A DNA stretch of 57,695 nt from Sphingomonadales bacterium (GTDB lineage: Bacteria > Pseudomonadota > Alphaproteobacteria > Sphingomonadales > Sphingomonadaceae). Positions 26,197-35,254 of the stretch are shown here, in pieces (the stretch's first letter is position 1; every line of letters begins with the position of its first letter). The stretch spans positions 1 to 57,695 of the forward strand of contig SBGG01000008.1 of NCBI GenBank assembly GCA_006226685.1, read 5' to 3'. Under the pieces are notes generated by a model. That model worked only from the letters and a program-made list of their open reading frames with translations. It was not told where the DNA came from and did not search any database. The position numbers and the translations under genes are program-made.

Positions 26197-28014
26197 TCAG
26201 CCGTTGAGGACGGCGCGGCTGCGCGCTTCGATGCGCTTTTCCAATATGGCGAGCGGCATGGCGCCGTCGTTCAGCACATCATGGAAATAGCGGAGATCGA
26301 ATTTATCCCCGAGCATGGCCTGCGCCTTGATGCGGGCCCGAACCCATGCGGCATGTCCGACCTTGTAGCTACATGCCTGACCCGGCTGGGTGCAATAGCG
26401 CTCCACTTCACGCTGGCAGCGCGGCTCCGCAAAGCCGGTGGTTTCGACCATATAGGCAGTGGCCTTTTCCCGTGACCAGCGCTTGGCATGCAGCCCGGTA
26501 TCGATAACGAGCCGAGCGGCGCGAAACAGGAAGGATTGAAGATAGCCCACGCGTTCCAGCTGGTTTTTGTAGGCGCCGAGTTCATCGGCGAGCTGTTCGG
26601 CATAGAGCGCCCAGCCTTCCCCATAGGCGCTGAGGAAAGCGGTCTTGCGAAGCATCGGCATCGCCTTGCTGGCCTGCGATATCGAAATTTGCAGATGATG
26701 TCCCGGCACGCCCTCATGGAAAGTGAGAGCGGGCAGGCCATATTTCGGCCAGTCTGCGGTTTCCTTGAGATTGATGAAATAAATGGCCGGGCGCGACCCG
26801 TCCAGCGCCGCCCGGCGATAATAGCCGTTCGAGGCTCCATCCTGAATTTCCTCTGGAACCGCACGAATTTCCAGCGGTGCATTGGGCGGATTGGTGAAGG
26901 CGCCGGGCAACAGGGCGTTCATCGCTGCGTAATCGGTGTTGAGCTGCGCCAGCAGGGCCGAACGGCCTTCCGGGGAATTGGCGTAAATCTGATCGGGGCG
27001 GACATTGAGTTCGGCGAGCCGGGCGCCGATAATGCCTTTTGTAAAGCCTTCCGCATCGAGAATCCGGTTCATTTCCGCGGTGATTTCGGCGACCTGTTCC
27101 AGACCCAGTCTGTGGACTTCGTCGGGCGTCATGATGGTGGTGGTCGATTGCATCAGCGCATCGGCATAGATTTCATCGCCACGCGGCACGCGCCACAGGC
27201 CATCGCCTGCCGCCGTCGAGGGCCTTAGTTCGGTAAGCAGGGCGATCTGCCGATCCAGTGCCGGGTAGATGGCGCTGGCGACGATCCGGGCGGCCGGTCC
27301 GGCCCAGTCCCCGGCAATGCCCGCGCTGGCCGCGCGATTGGCCAACGACATAACCATTGAGCAGCTTTCTGCAGGTTGCTGGCGCAGCTTGGCAAGCTGT
27401 CCCAGAGTCAGCTCCAGCGACCAGTCGGGCGCGAGATACCCTCGCGCCGCATAGGATTGCTGGACGCTGCTGTCATTGTCCAGCGCGGTGGCGAAGGCGG
27501 AGAGGCGGGATAGATAGGCCTCGCAATCTTCCCGCGTGGCAATGGTGTGGCTGCTGTCGAGAAAATCCGGCGTTTCAAAATAGGCGCCGCCCTGCTGGAA
27601 AATACGATAGGGCCGGGCGATGGAGGCCAGATCATATTTTTTGGGCGCGACCATTTCGCGTTCCAGCGCGTAACGAATGCATTCCAGATTAAGTGCATCC
27701 TGATCCGGGAGGTTCTGATCCCGGAACGGTTCCAACTGTGCCAGTGCCTTGCGGGTACGCGCCAGATCATCGCTGACGGCTTTCAGGCTGTTGTCGTCGA
27801 GCTGCCCCTTCATGGCTGCTCGTGTGCCCTTATCGAAGCCAAGCCCGGTCGCCATCTCCGGCGAGGCATTCAGCTTCGCCTCGAATATCGCCTGGAAGAC
27901 CTCATCAATGGGGAAAGCGACAGCGTCCGGCGCAGGCGATAGGGCATAAGCCCATGAGGTGGTAGTGGCCGCCATGGTGGCGGCTGTGGTCAACAGAAAA
28001 TCGCGGCGATCCAT
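26197..28014 (-). CDS. DUF885 family protein, exported metallopeptidase-like
   Basis: 605 residues. The start MDRRDFLLTTAATM is a twin-arginine-like signal, ending near SWAYA (about residue 24), so export to the periplasm is likely. The family motif HEGVPGHH lies at 433-440, in the manner of a HExxxGHH zinc site, followed by AYGEGWALYAEQLADELG, the other conserved block. DUF885 proteins are regarded as peptidase-like but few have been assayed. It stands alone with its own probable terminator; the cysH operon ends 94 nt upstream of its start on the same strand. Confidence 0.85.
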   Translation of the reverse strand: MDRRDFLLTTAATMAATTTSWAYALSPAPDAVAFPIDEVFQAIFEAKLNASPEMATGLGFDKGTRAAMKGQLDDNSLKAVSDDLARTRKALAQLEPFRDQNLPDQDALNLECIRYALEREMVAPKKYDLASIARPYRIFQQGGAYFETPDFLDSSHTIATREDCEAYLSRLSAFATALDNDSSVQQSYAARGYLAPDWSLELTLGQLAKLRQQPAESCSMVMSLANRAASAGIAGDWAGPAARIVASAIYPALDRQIALLTELRPSTAAGDGLWRVPRGDEIYADALMQSTTTIMTPDEVHRLGLEQVAEITAEMNRILDAEGFTKGIIGARLAELNVRPDQIYANSPEGRSALLAQLNTDYAAMNALLPGAFTNPPNAPLEIRAVPEEIQDGASNGYYRRAALDGSRPAIYFINLKETADWPKYGLPALTFHEGVPGHHLQISISQASKAMPMLRKTAFLSAYGEGWALYAEQLADELGAYKNQLERVGYLQSFLFRAARLVIDTGLHAKRWSREKATAYMVETTGFAEPRCQREVERYCTQPGQACSYKVGHAAWVRARIKAQAMLGDKFDLRYFHDVLNDGAMPLAILEKRIEARSRAVLNG

Positions 28015-28067
28015 AAATGCTCCGTCCCTTGTATCCGGTCGGGCCAGAATAGGAACGGGATCGGCGC

Positions 28068-28097
28068 TGTCCAGCCCCGTGTGGATGCGGGGCTGGA
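28068..28097 (-). terminator. Hairpin at the end of the cys operon
   Basis: TCCAGCCCCG (28070-28079) and CGGGGCTGGA (28088-28097) make a perfect 10-bp stem with an 8-nt loop, 11 nt past the cysH stop. There is no clear U-tract, so termination may need Rho. Confidence 0.55.
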
Positions 28098-28107
28098 TTG
28101 AGAAAAT

Positions 28108-28893
28108 TCAGAAGACCGGCTGGTTCGCCGGATCGTCGGGGTCGGCGACCGGAGTCGAGGGCGTATGAATGCCGCATTCGACCTTGTCCCAGCCGCGCCA
28201 GCGCCCGGCACGCGGGTCTTCGCCCGGCATCACCTTGGAAGTGCAGGGCTCGCACCCGATGGAAAGATAACCCTGCGCCTCCAGCGGATGGCGGGGCAGG
28301 TCATGCTCGGCAAAATAGGCCTCAAGATCGTCCTTGGCCCAGTCACCGAGCGGGTTGAGCTTGATCCGCCCTTCCTCGATCTCGAAACGCGGCAGATTCT
28401 GCCGGGTCACGGACTGGAAGGCCTTGCGCCCGGAAATCCAGGCGTCGAGACCGTTTTTAGCACGGGCCATCGGTTCTACCTTGCGGATGTCGCAGCACCC
28501 GTCCGGGTCATAGGACCAGCGCAGGCCCTTATCATCCTTCGCCGCCAGCGCATCGGGATCGGGTGTTACTACGCGGCTGTCGGTAAAACCGAAGCTGGTG
28601 ACAAGCGTTTCGCGATACTCGAGCGTTTCGGGAAACATCTTCAGCGTATCGACGAAGATGACCGGCACGGAAGGGTCGGCCTGCGCTACGAGATGCAATA
28701 GAACTGCGCTCTCGGTACCGAAAGACGAGACAACCGCGACATTCCCCAATATGCGTTCCGCAAACAATGTGCGCAGCATGGTCTGCGTGTCCACGCCCTC
28801 GAAACGTGCATTGAGGGCATCCGCATCCGCCTGAGTGAAGGCGGGACGGGCATCGATCACGTCAAGCTTGCGGGCGGTTCCGGCCATGGTCAC
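28108..28893 (-). CDS. cysH: Assimilatory adenylyl-sulfate/phosphoadenylyl-sulfate reductase
   Basis: Reduces activated sulfate to sulfite with thioredoxin. 261 residues. The sulfonucleotide-binding VVSSFGTESAVLLH region and the catalytic ECGIHT near the C-terminus are visible. Two cysteine pairs, CC in GCCDIRKVEPM and CEPC, are the four ligands of a 4Fe-4S cluster, which indicates preference for APS over PAPS. It overlaps DUF934 by four bases and is the last gene of the sulfate operon. Confidence 0.94.
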   Translation of the reverse strand: MTMAGTARKLDVIDARPAFTQADADALNARFEGVDTQTMLRTLFAERILGNVAVVSSFGTESAVLLHLVAQADPSVPVIFVDTLKMFPETLEYRETLVTSFGFTDSRVVTPDPDALAAKDDKGLRWSYDPDGCCDIRKVEPMARAKNGLDAWISGRKAFQSVTRQNLPRFEIEEGRIKLNPLGDWAKDDLEAYFAEHDLPRHPLEAQGYLSIGCEPCTSKVMPGEDPRAGRWRGWDKVECGIHTPSTPVADPDDPANQPVF

Positions 28894-29321
28894 GCCACCT
28901 CGTGCCGCTTGGCCCAGACCGGGCGGCGGCCGTCGACCGTCTTCTGATAGACATCGGCATAGCGTTCGAGGCTGGCCTTCACCACCGCCGGATCCAGCGG
29001 TGCGTTGGGTGCGAAGCTGTCGAAACCGGAACGGCGCATCGCGAACAGCTGATCGACCAGCACGTCGCCGCTGGCGCGCAGTTCGCCCTGATACCCCGCC
29101 TCGCGCAGGATGCGGGCGGAGCTGTAGCCGCGTCCGTCGCCGAAGACGGGGAAGCTCACCTCGACCAGTGCAAGCCGGTCAAGATGCGGCAGCAGCGCGC
29201 GGGCATCCTCACCCGGTTCGATGCGCACGGCGGTGGCGTTGGACGCGCCGAGAAATTCCTCGATCGAAACCGGGGTTTCGGTGCTGACCGCGCCATTACG
29301 GAAATCCAGATGATCAACCAT
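28890..29321 (-). CDS. DUF934 family protein of the sulfate assimilation operon
   Basis: 143 residues, soluble. The conserved DUF934 blocks LVEVSFPVFGDGRGYSSARILRE and GELRASGDVLVDQLFAMRRSGFDSF are visible. The family is almost always found between the sulfite reductase and cysH genes in alpha- and betaproteobacteria, and is presumed to assist sulfite reduction; no reaction is established. It overlaps cysI by 8 bases and cysH by 4. Confidence 0.87.
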   Translation of the reverse strand: MVDHLDFRNGAVSTETPVSIEEFLGASNATAVRIEPGEDARALLPHLDRLALVEVSFPVFGDGRGYSSARILREAGYQGELRASGDVLVDQLFAMRRSGFDSFAPNAPLDPAVVKASLERYADVYQKTVDGRRPVWAKRHEVA

Positions 29322-30945
29322 AGATCGCCTCCTTGAACGGGGCCATGCCGAGACGGCGATAAGTATCGAGGAAACGTTCGCCCTCGGACCGCTGCGCCAG
29401 ATAGAGATCGGTCACGCGCTCGACCGCGTCGACAATACCATTCTCGTCGAAGCCGGGGCCGGTGATCTGCCCCAGAGAGCAATCTTCCGCCCCCGATCCG
29501 CCGAGCAGGAGCTGATAATTTTCCGTGCCTTTCCGGTCGACGCCGAGAATACCGATATGCCCGGCATGATGATGACCGCAGGCATTGATGCAGCCAGAGA
29601 TTTTCAGCTTCATCTCGCCGATTGCCGCTTCCTTGCCGTTTCCGGCAAAGCGGGTCGCGATCTTCTGCGCGACCGGGATAGAGCGCGCATTGGCAAGGCT
29701 GCAATAATCGAGGCCGGGGCAGGCGATGATATCGCTGATCCGGTCGAGATTGGCCGCACCGAGACCGGCTTCGTCCAGTTCCTTCCACAGTGCGTAAAGA
29801 TCGGCCTTCCGGACATAGGGCAGCACGATATTCTGAGCATGGGTGACGCGCAGTTCGTCGAGCGAATAACGCTCGGCAAGATCGGCCATCAGCTCGATCT
29901 GCTCCGCGGTCGCATCGCCGGGAATACCGCCCACCGGCTTCAGGCTGATATTGGCAATCGCATAGCCGGGCTGTTTGTGGGCGACGACATTGCGGTCGAG
30001 CCACAACGCGAAATCCGGGTCGCTGCGGTTCACCTCTTCGGAAAGGCCGCTTTCATAGGCCGGGTCCGCGAAATAGGACCGAATGCGATCGAGTTCCGCC
30101 ACCGGCGGGTCGATGCCCAGTGTTTTCATATGGGCGAATTCTTCCTCGACCTGACGGCGATATTCCTCGACGCCCAGTTCATGGACGAGGATCTTGATCC
30201 GCGCCTTGTACTTATTGTCGCGGCGGCCATAGCGGTTGTAGACGCGCAGGCAGGCCTCGACATAGGCGATGATCTCATCCTCGGTCACGAAGTCGCGAAT
30301 TTCCGGCGCGACCATCGGGGTGCGGCCCATGCCGCCGCCGGCAAAGACCTTGGCGCCAATGACGCCGTCCTTCTTCACCAGCTCGAGGCCAATATCGTGC
30401 AGGCGCATCGCCGCGCGATCCTGCGCCGACGCGATGACGGCGATCTTGAACTTGCGCGGCAAATAGCTGAATTCCGGGTGGAAGCTCGACCATTGGCGCA
30501 GCAATTCGGCCCAGGGACGGGGGTCCGTCACCTCGTCGGCGGCGACACCGGCATATTGATCCGAACTGATGTTGCGGATGCAATTGCCGCTGGTCTGGAT
30601 CGCATGCATTTCGACGCTCGCCAGATCGGCGAGAATATCGGCGGCATCCTCCAGCTTGATCCAGTTATACTGGATGTTCTGGCGCGTGGTGAAATGGCCA
30701 TAACCCTTGTCATATTTGCGGGCGATCTGGCCCAGCATCCGCATCTGGGGCCCGGACAGCGTACCATAGGGGATGGCGACGCGCAGCATATAGGCGTGGA
30801 GCTGAAGATAGAGGCCGTTCATCAGGCGCAGCGGCTTGAACTGATCCTCGGTCATTTCCCCGGCAAGGCGACGGCGTGCCTGATCGCGGAATTCCTCGAC
30901 CCGGGCATCGACCATGGCCTGATCATAATTATCATAACGGTACAT
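29314..30945 (-). CDS. cysI: Sulfite reductase hemoprotein (nitrite/sulfite reductase family)
   Basis: Six-electron reduction of sulfite to sulfide using siroheme and a 4Fe-4S cluster. 543 residues. Family blocks are intact: HFTTRQNIQYNWI (siroheme pocket arginine), TSGNCIRNISSD, and the cluster cysteines in CPGLDYCSLANA and KISGCINACGHHH. There is no adjacent cysJ flavoprotein, so electrons may come from ferredoxin or a flavoprotein elsewhere. Upstream is DUF2849 (gap of 3 nt) and downstream DUF934. The assignment to sulfite rather than nitrite rests on the cysH context. Confidence 0.92.
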   Translation of the reverse strand: MYRYDNYDQAMVDARVEEFRDQARRRLAGEMTEDQFKPLRLMNGLYLQLHAYMLRVAIPYGTLSGPQMRMLGQIARKYDKGYGHFTTRQNIQYNWIKLEDAADILADLASVEMHAIQTSGNCIRNISSDQYAGVAADEVTDPRPWAELLRQWSSFHPEFSYLPRKFKIAVIASAQDRAAMRLHDIGLELVKKDGVIGAKVFAGGGMGRTPMVAPEIRDFVTEDEIIAYVEACLRVYNRYGRRDNKYKARIKILVHELGVEEYRRQVEEEFAHMKTLGIDPPVAELDRIRSYFADPAYESGLSEEVNRSDPDFALWLDRNVVAHKQPGYAIANISLKPVGGIPGDATAEQIELMADLAERYSLDELRVTHAQNIVLPYVRKADLYALWKELDEAGLGAANLDRISDIIACPGLDYCSLANARSIPVAQKIATRFAGNGKEAAIGEMKLKISGCINACGHHHAGHIGILGVDRKGTENYQLLLGGSGAEDCSLGQITGPGFDENGIVDAVERVTDLYLAQRSEGERFLDTYRRLGMAPFKEAIYG

Positions 30946-30948
30946 GGG

Positions 30949-31236
30949 TCAGGCCCTCACGATCGGAATATCGGTGTTGATGGCAAGATCGGCGCGCACG
31001 GTCGGCCCGCTGGCACGGATGCGTTCCTTGATATGAAGGGGCAGGGGGCCGTTCGCGCCCTGTTCGGCATCAATGATATAGCCGGCATTGACGCGCCTCG
31101 CTTCGCTCTCGCGCGCGAGGATCGCTTCCCCCTCGGCTCCGGCATCGACTGCATCGCCGACATGGAGCGACCATCCCGAGCCGGTCCACCAGATCACGTC
31201 GCCGGTGGCGAGATCATTTCCGGTCAACAATTTCAC
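30949..31236 (-). CDS. DUF2849 family protein
   Basis: 95 residues, soluble, no cysteine. The family is small and alphaproteobacterial, and recurs directly upstream of cysI. Visible features are a short beta-rich start (LTGNDLATGDVIWW) and DIPIVRA at the end. ATGA overlap with cobA upstream and tight spacing to cysI show it belongs to the operon. Its function is unknown. Confidence 0.85.
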   Translation of the reverse strand: MKLLTGNDLATGDVIWWTGSGWSLHVGDAVDAGAEGEAILARESEARRVNAGYIIDAEQGANGPLPLHIKERIRASGPTVRADLAINTDIPIVRA

Positions 31237-32033
31237 GCGGCATTCTCCAGTTTTCGGGCAAAGGCGGCCCGCAATTCCACAGGGGCGATCTGGCGGACCA
31301 CATCGCCCACGACGATCAGGGCCGGGCTTTCGACCTTCTGCTCCTCGACCATCCGACCCAGCCCGGCGAGATTGGCGATCAGCGTCCGGCTGTCGGGGCG
31401 TGTGCCCTTTTCCAGTACCGCGACCGGCATGTCGGGCGTAATCCCGTCGGCGATCAGCTTGTCGGCAATGTCGCCCGCAGTCGCGACGCCCATATAGATG
31501 ACCAGCGTCCGGTCACGGCCCGCAAGGCCCGCCCAGTTCTGATCGGTCAGGCCCTTGCATTGCCCGGCAACGAAGGTCACCGCGCTCGACAGACCGCGAT
31601 GGGTCAGCGGCAGGCCCGCCTCGGCGGCGCAGCCCACGGCCGCGCTGATGCCGGGGACGGTCTTGACCGGAACGCCCGCCTTGATGCAGGCTTCCTGTTC
31701 CTCGCCGCCGCGTCCGAAAATGAACGGATCACCACCCTTCAGGCGCACCACGTCGCGTCCGGCCAGTGCTTCACGCACCAGCAGCGCGTTGATCCGGTCC
31801 TGCGGCATACTGTGGCGCGATCGGGCCTTGGCGACCGAAACCAGTTCGGCATCGGGGCGGGCCAGCGCCAATATCTCCGGGGCGACGAGACCGTCATGAA
31901 CGATCAGCCCCGCACCGCCGATCAGCCGCGCGGCGCGCAGCGTCAGCAGTTCGGGATCGCCCGGTCCTGCGCCGACGAGCCACACGGTGCCGATAGGGGC
32001 ACTCGAAACGGGAAGGGATGCGATGTCAGCCAT
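31233..32033 (-). CDS. cobA: Uroporphyrinogen-III C-methyltransferase
   Basis: Methylates uroporphyrinogen III at C2 and C7 to precorrin-2, the precursor of siroheme for CysI next door. 266 residues from MADIASLP at 32033. The family signature VGAGPGDPELLTLRA, the GGDPFIFGRGGEE loop and the PGISAAVG motif that bind SAM are intact. It is the SUMT domain alone, without the dehydrogenase/ferrochelatase part of CysG, so those steps must be elsewhere. First gene of the operon. Confidence 0.94.
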   Translation of the reverse strand: MADIASLPVSSAPIGTVWLVGAGPGDPELLTLRAARLIGGAGLIVHDGLVAPEILALARPDAELVSVAKARSRHSMPQDRINALLVREALAGRDVVRLKGGDPFIFGRGGEEQEACIKAGVPVKTVPGISAAVGCAAEAGLPLTHRGLSSAVTFVAGQCKGLTDQNWAGLAGRDRTLVIYMGVATAGDIADKLIADGITPDMPVAVLEKGTRPDSRTLIANLAGLGRMVEEQKVESPALIVVGDVVRQIAPVELRAAFARKLENAA

Positions 32034-32318
32034 GCTGGCGAAATCGCTCTTTCCCCTCATTCCCGCAACGCAAAATCTTTTTGGCGGTGAGTAGGAAATC
32101 TATTGAAGGCGAGTCTGGGGCCGATCGACATTCGGAAGATGACGAGCCGACGATGGTGGTTTTTGCCTGCTCCGGAAACGAGCTGCGCGTCTCGTGTCAA
32201 CGAAAACTGCTCACTGCATGTGAGCATCGGAAATGCCTAAAAGCGCCATTTTCGGCCTGTCAGGGCTGGGGCTGCAACCAGCCGAAGCAGCAATATGCCG
32301 ATTGATTCCGGCCCGGTT
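32034..32318. other. Intergenic region between cobA operon and astD
   Basis: 285 nt. It must hold the promoter of the cobA-cysH operon on the minus strand. I see a repeated AGATTT element (minus strand) near the cobA side and the astD terminator hairpin toward the middle, but no riboswitch or regulator site I can name. Confidence 0.4.
32201..32225 (-). terminator. Probable terminator of selO-astD
   Basis: GCTCAC (32209-32214) and GTGAGC (32220-32225) pair; read on the minus strand it runs into AGTTTTCG. It lies about 95 nt past the astD stop. Confidence 0.45.
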
Positions 32319-33758
32319 TCAGTCGCCCATGGTGCTGGTATCGACCTCTATCGGCATGACCCCGACGCCCAGTGAGGCGCGCAGGTGCTCTGTTTCGGAA
32401 GAGGCGACGGGATAGGCGCAATAATCGGCGGCATAATAGGCGCTCGGCCGGTGGTTGCCGGATACGCCGACGCCGCCGAAGGGCGCATTGGAAGGGGCGC
32501 CGTTGGTCGGCCGGTTCCAGTTGATGACACCGGCGCGCACGCTCGCCCAGAACTGGTCATAATGTTCCGGGGTTCCGCCGATCAGGGAAGCGGACAGGCC
32601 ATAGCGGGTGGCGTTGCATTCCCGAATGCCGCTGTCGAAATCGTCGACCTGCACGATTTGCAGCAGCGGACCGAACAGTTCGATATCCGGACGTTCGCTC
32701 ATCGCGGTGATGTCGACGATGGCAGGGGAGAGAAAAGGCAGGTGGTCATGCGGACGTTTCATGTGCAGGATCGGACGGCCGCCCATGCTCATCAGCGTGA
32801 CGAAGCTTTCGGTGAGGCCGTCGGCGGCGTGATTGTCGATCACCGGGCCCATGAAAGGCGCGGGGTCCGCGTGAGGGTGATCGAGGATGAGCCGGGGCGT
32901 CAGTTTCTTCAGTTCTTCGATGATTGCAGGGGCAAGGCTGTCCTTCACGATCAGCCGCCGCGCAGCCGTGCAGCGCTGCCCCGCGGAGAGGAAAGCCGAT
33001 TGCACGATCAGCGTTGCGGCGGTGGCCAGATCGGGCGTGTCCCAGAGCAGGATCGGGTTGTTGCCACCCATTTCCAGCGCGACGATCTTTTCGGGGTTTC
33101 CGGCCAGCGCCCGGTTGATCGCAATGCCGGTACGGGCGGACCCCGTAAATAATATGCCGTTGACCAGCGGATGGGCGACCAGCTCCTTACCCTGATCCGG
33201 CCCACCGATCACCAGCCGGACGAGATCGGCGGGCACACCGGCCTGATGGTAGAAATCGACCAGCATGGCGGCGGTTGCCGGGGTTTTTTCCGATGGCTTG
33301 AACACGACCGCATTGCCCGCGATCAGCGCCGGAACGATATGGCCGTTGGGCAGATGCGCCGGGAAATTATAGGGGCCGAGTACCGCCATCACGCCATGAG
33401 GCTTGTGCCGCAAATTCTGCCGCGCGCCCATCGCGCCTTCGAGGCGGCGCTGACCGGTGCGTTCCGAATAGGCGGCAACGGAAATATCGACCTTGTTGAT
33501 GACCGATCCGACCTCGGTACGAGCTTCCCATAAGGGCTTGCCGGTTTCGCGCGCGATCAGATCGGCAAAGGCTTCCTCCTGTGCACGGACCACATTGGCG
33601 AAGCGCCGCATGGTTTCGACCCGAAAGGAAACGGATCTGGCCGCCCAATGCATCCAGGCCGAGGCCGCGCGTTCCACCTCCGCATCGATGTCATTATGCT
33701 CCCCTTCCCACAGCAAATTTCCGGTAGCAGGTTCGAAGGACTGGAGCTTTTCGGTCAT
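32319..33758 (-). CDS. astD: N-succinylglutamate 5-semialdehyde dehydrogenase
   Basis: NAD-dependent aldehyde dehydrogenase of the arginine succinyltransferase pathway. 479 residues from MTEKLQSFEPATG at 33758. The ALDH hallmarks are clear: GPYNFPAHLPNGHIVPAL, the FTGSARTG cofactor loop, catalytic Glu in ALEMGGNNP and nucleophilic Cys in SAGQRCTAARR. It follows selO on the same strand after 52 nt. No other ast genes lie nearby, so the precise substrate is inferred from family resemblance. A longer start at 33836 would overlap selO. Confidence 0.85.
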   Translation of the reverse strand: MTEKLQSFEPATGNLLWEGEHNDIDAEVERAASAWMHWAARSVSFRVETMRRFANVVRAQEEAFADLIARETGKPLWEARTEVGSVINKVDISVAAYSERTGQRRLEGAMGARQNLRHKPHGVMAVLGPYNFPAHLPNGHIVPALIAGNAVVFKPSEKTPATAAMLVDFYHQAGVPADLVRLVIGGPDQGKELVAHPLVNGILFTGSARTGIAINRALAGNPEKIVALEMGGNNPILLWDTPDLATAATLIVQSAFLSAGQRCTAARRLIVKDSLAPAIIEELKKLTPRLILDHPHADPAPFMGPVIDNHAADGLTESFVTLMSMGGRPILHMKRPHDHLPFLSPAIVDITAMSERPDIELFGPLLQIVQVDDFDSGIRECNATRYGLSASLIGGTPEHYDQFWASVRAGVINWNRPTNGAPSNAPFGGVGVSGNHRPSAYYAADYCAYPVASSETEHLRASLGVGVMPIEVDTSTMGD

Positions 33759-33810
33759 CCTTGCGGCTATGCCCGATTCAAGGGCGATTTTAAAGGGGGC
33801 AGCCCTGGTT

Positions 33811-35217
33811 TCAGCCGTCGGAAGAGCGGCCTTCATGGGCGGCCCGCATCATCCTGATCCGATCCACTTTTTGATAAAGCGGCGACCAGTCATCCCGGTC
33901 GGCAATGGCTGACCACAGGGATTCGACCTCCTCAATATGCATCGAACAAGGTTCAGTGCCGTCCCAATAGGGGTGGGCAGTCGCAGCCTCATTGGCCAGA
34001 CCGTCAACGGCATCCCGAAAATCCGCCCACGCCTCTCCGGCATAACGATCGCGCGCTTCGCCATTGCGGAGTTGGCCCCCGCGCCAGTCGAAGAAGAAAC
34101 GGTCGATCATCACCCGATCGCCGGTCATGCCCTGCACGGCGGTTTCGAGCAGGGTTCCCGAGCGTTCCTCACCCGGAAAGCCGATGCCGAGGCGCCAGCA
34201 GAAGCGCCGCCGCACCGCATTGGAATAAAGGTCGGGAAAGCGTTCCAGCGCCTTTACCAGCGGTTCCGTTTCGGTGATCTGGCGCAATGCTATCGCCAGT
34301 TGCGCCACGTCCCAGTGGATCGCCTCGGCCTGCCGGCCAAAGGCATAAAGCCCCTGATGATCGAAATAGGCGGCGGTAAAGGCCGGTTCCCAATAGGGCG
34401 TGAAGCGCCATGGGCCGTAATCGAAACTTTCGCCGGTCACATTGATATTGTCGCTGTTGAGCACGCCATGCACGAAGCCCGCGATCATATAGCTCGCCGC
34501 GAGATCGGCGGTGCGTTCGACCACGAGATCGAGCAACTGCGCTGCCGGGTCATCCCCCGGTTCGACTCCATAAAGGCGGGTGAGGGCATAATCGGTCAAT
34601 GCGCGCAGCAGGTCGGTGTCCTCCATCGCGGCCGCGCGCTGGAAACTGCCAATGCGGATATGCGAGTGGGAGAGGCGGACGAGCACGCAGGAACGGGTGG
34701 GCGACGGCTCGTCATTGCGCATCAGTTCCTCCCCCGTCTCGATGATGGAAAAGGTTTTCGACGTGGGAACGCCCAGTGCCTCCAGCATTTCGGTCGCCAA
34801 TATTTCCCGCACGCCGCCTTTCAACGTCAGGCGCCCGTCGCCGAAACGGCTATAGGGGGTCTGGCCGGACCCCTTGGTGCCCAGGTCCATCAACCGGCCG
34901 AGACCATCCCGCATCTGGGCGAAGAGGAAACCGCGCCCGTCGCCGATCTCGGGATTGTAAACCCGGAACTGATGCCCGTGATAGCGCAGGGCAAGCGGCT
35001 GTTCGAGCGACCCTTCCAACGGCTCAAACGATCCGAAATGCGCGATCCAGCGGTCCTCGTCGAGATGGTCGAGCCCGACCGTTTCCGCCCAGCGGTCATT
35101 GCGGAAACGCAACAGGCGCCGGGGGAAATCGGCGGGGCGGACCGGAACACCGATGGTGGGCAGGGCCGCTATGTCGGTCGCGGGGGTGAATTTGGCGGGT
35201 TGCGGGGCAAGGATCAT
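33811..35217 (-). CDS. selO: Protein adenylyltransferase SelO (YdiU family)
   Basis: Pseudokinase-fold enzyme that transfers AMP from ATP to Ser/Thr/Tyr of proteins involved in redox control. 468 residues, standard for bacteria without the C-terminal selenocysteine. Conserved parts visible are ALRYHGHQFRVYNPEIGDGRG, the LGTKGSGQTPYSR block with the key lysine, FVHGVLNSDNINVTGE and FDYGPW (metal-binding Asn/Asp). It is divergent from an alpha/beta hydrolase over 37 nt. Confidence 0.94.
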   Translation of the reverse strand: MILAPQPAKFTPATDIAALPTIGVPVRPADFPRRLLRFRNDRWAETVGLDHLDEDRWIAHFGSFEPLEGSLEQPLALRYHGHQFRVYNPEIGDGRGFLFAQMRDGLGRLMDLGTKGSGQTPYSRFGDGRLTLKGGVREILATEMLEALGVPTSKTFSIIETGEELMRNDEPSPTRSCVLVRLSHSHIRIGSFQRAAAMEDTDLLRALTDYALTRLYGVEPGDDPAAQLLDLVVERTADLAASYMIAGFVHGVLNSDNINVTGESFDYGPWRFTPYWEPAFTAAYFDHQGLYAFGRQAEAIHWDVAQLAIALRQITETEPLVKALERFPDLYSNAVRRRFCWRLGIGFPGEERSGTLLETAVQGMTGDRVMIDRFFFDWRGGQLRNGEARDRYAGEAWADFRDAVDGLANEAATAHPYWDGTEPCSMHIEEVESLWSAIADRDDWSPLYQKVDRIRMMRAAHEGRSSDG

Positions 35218-35254
35218 GCGGCAATATGGGGCACTGTCTATGGGAGGTTCAAGT

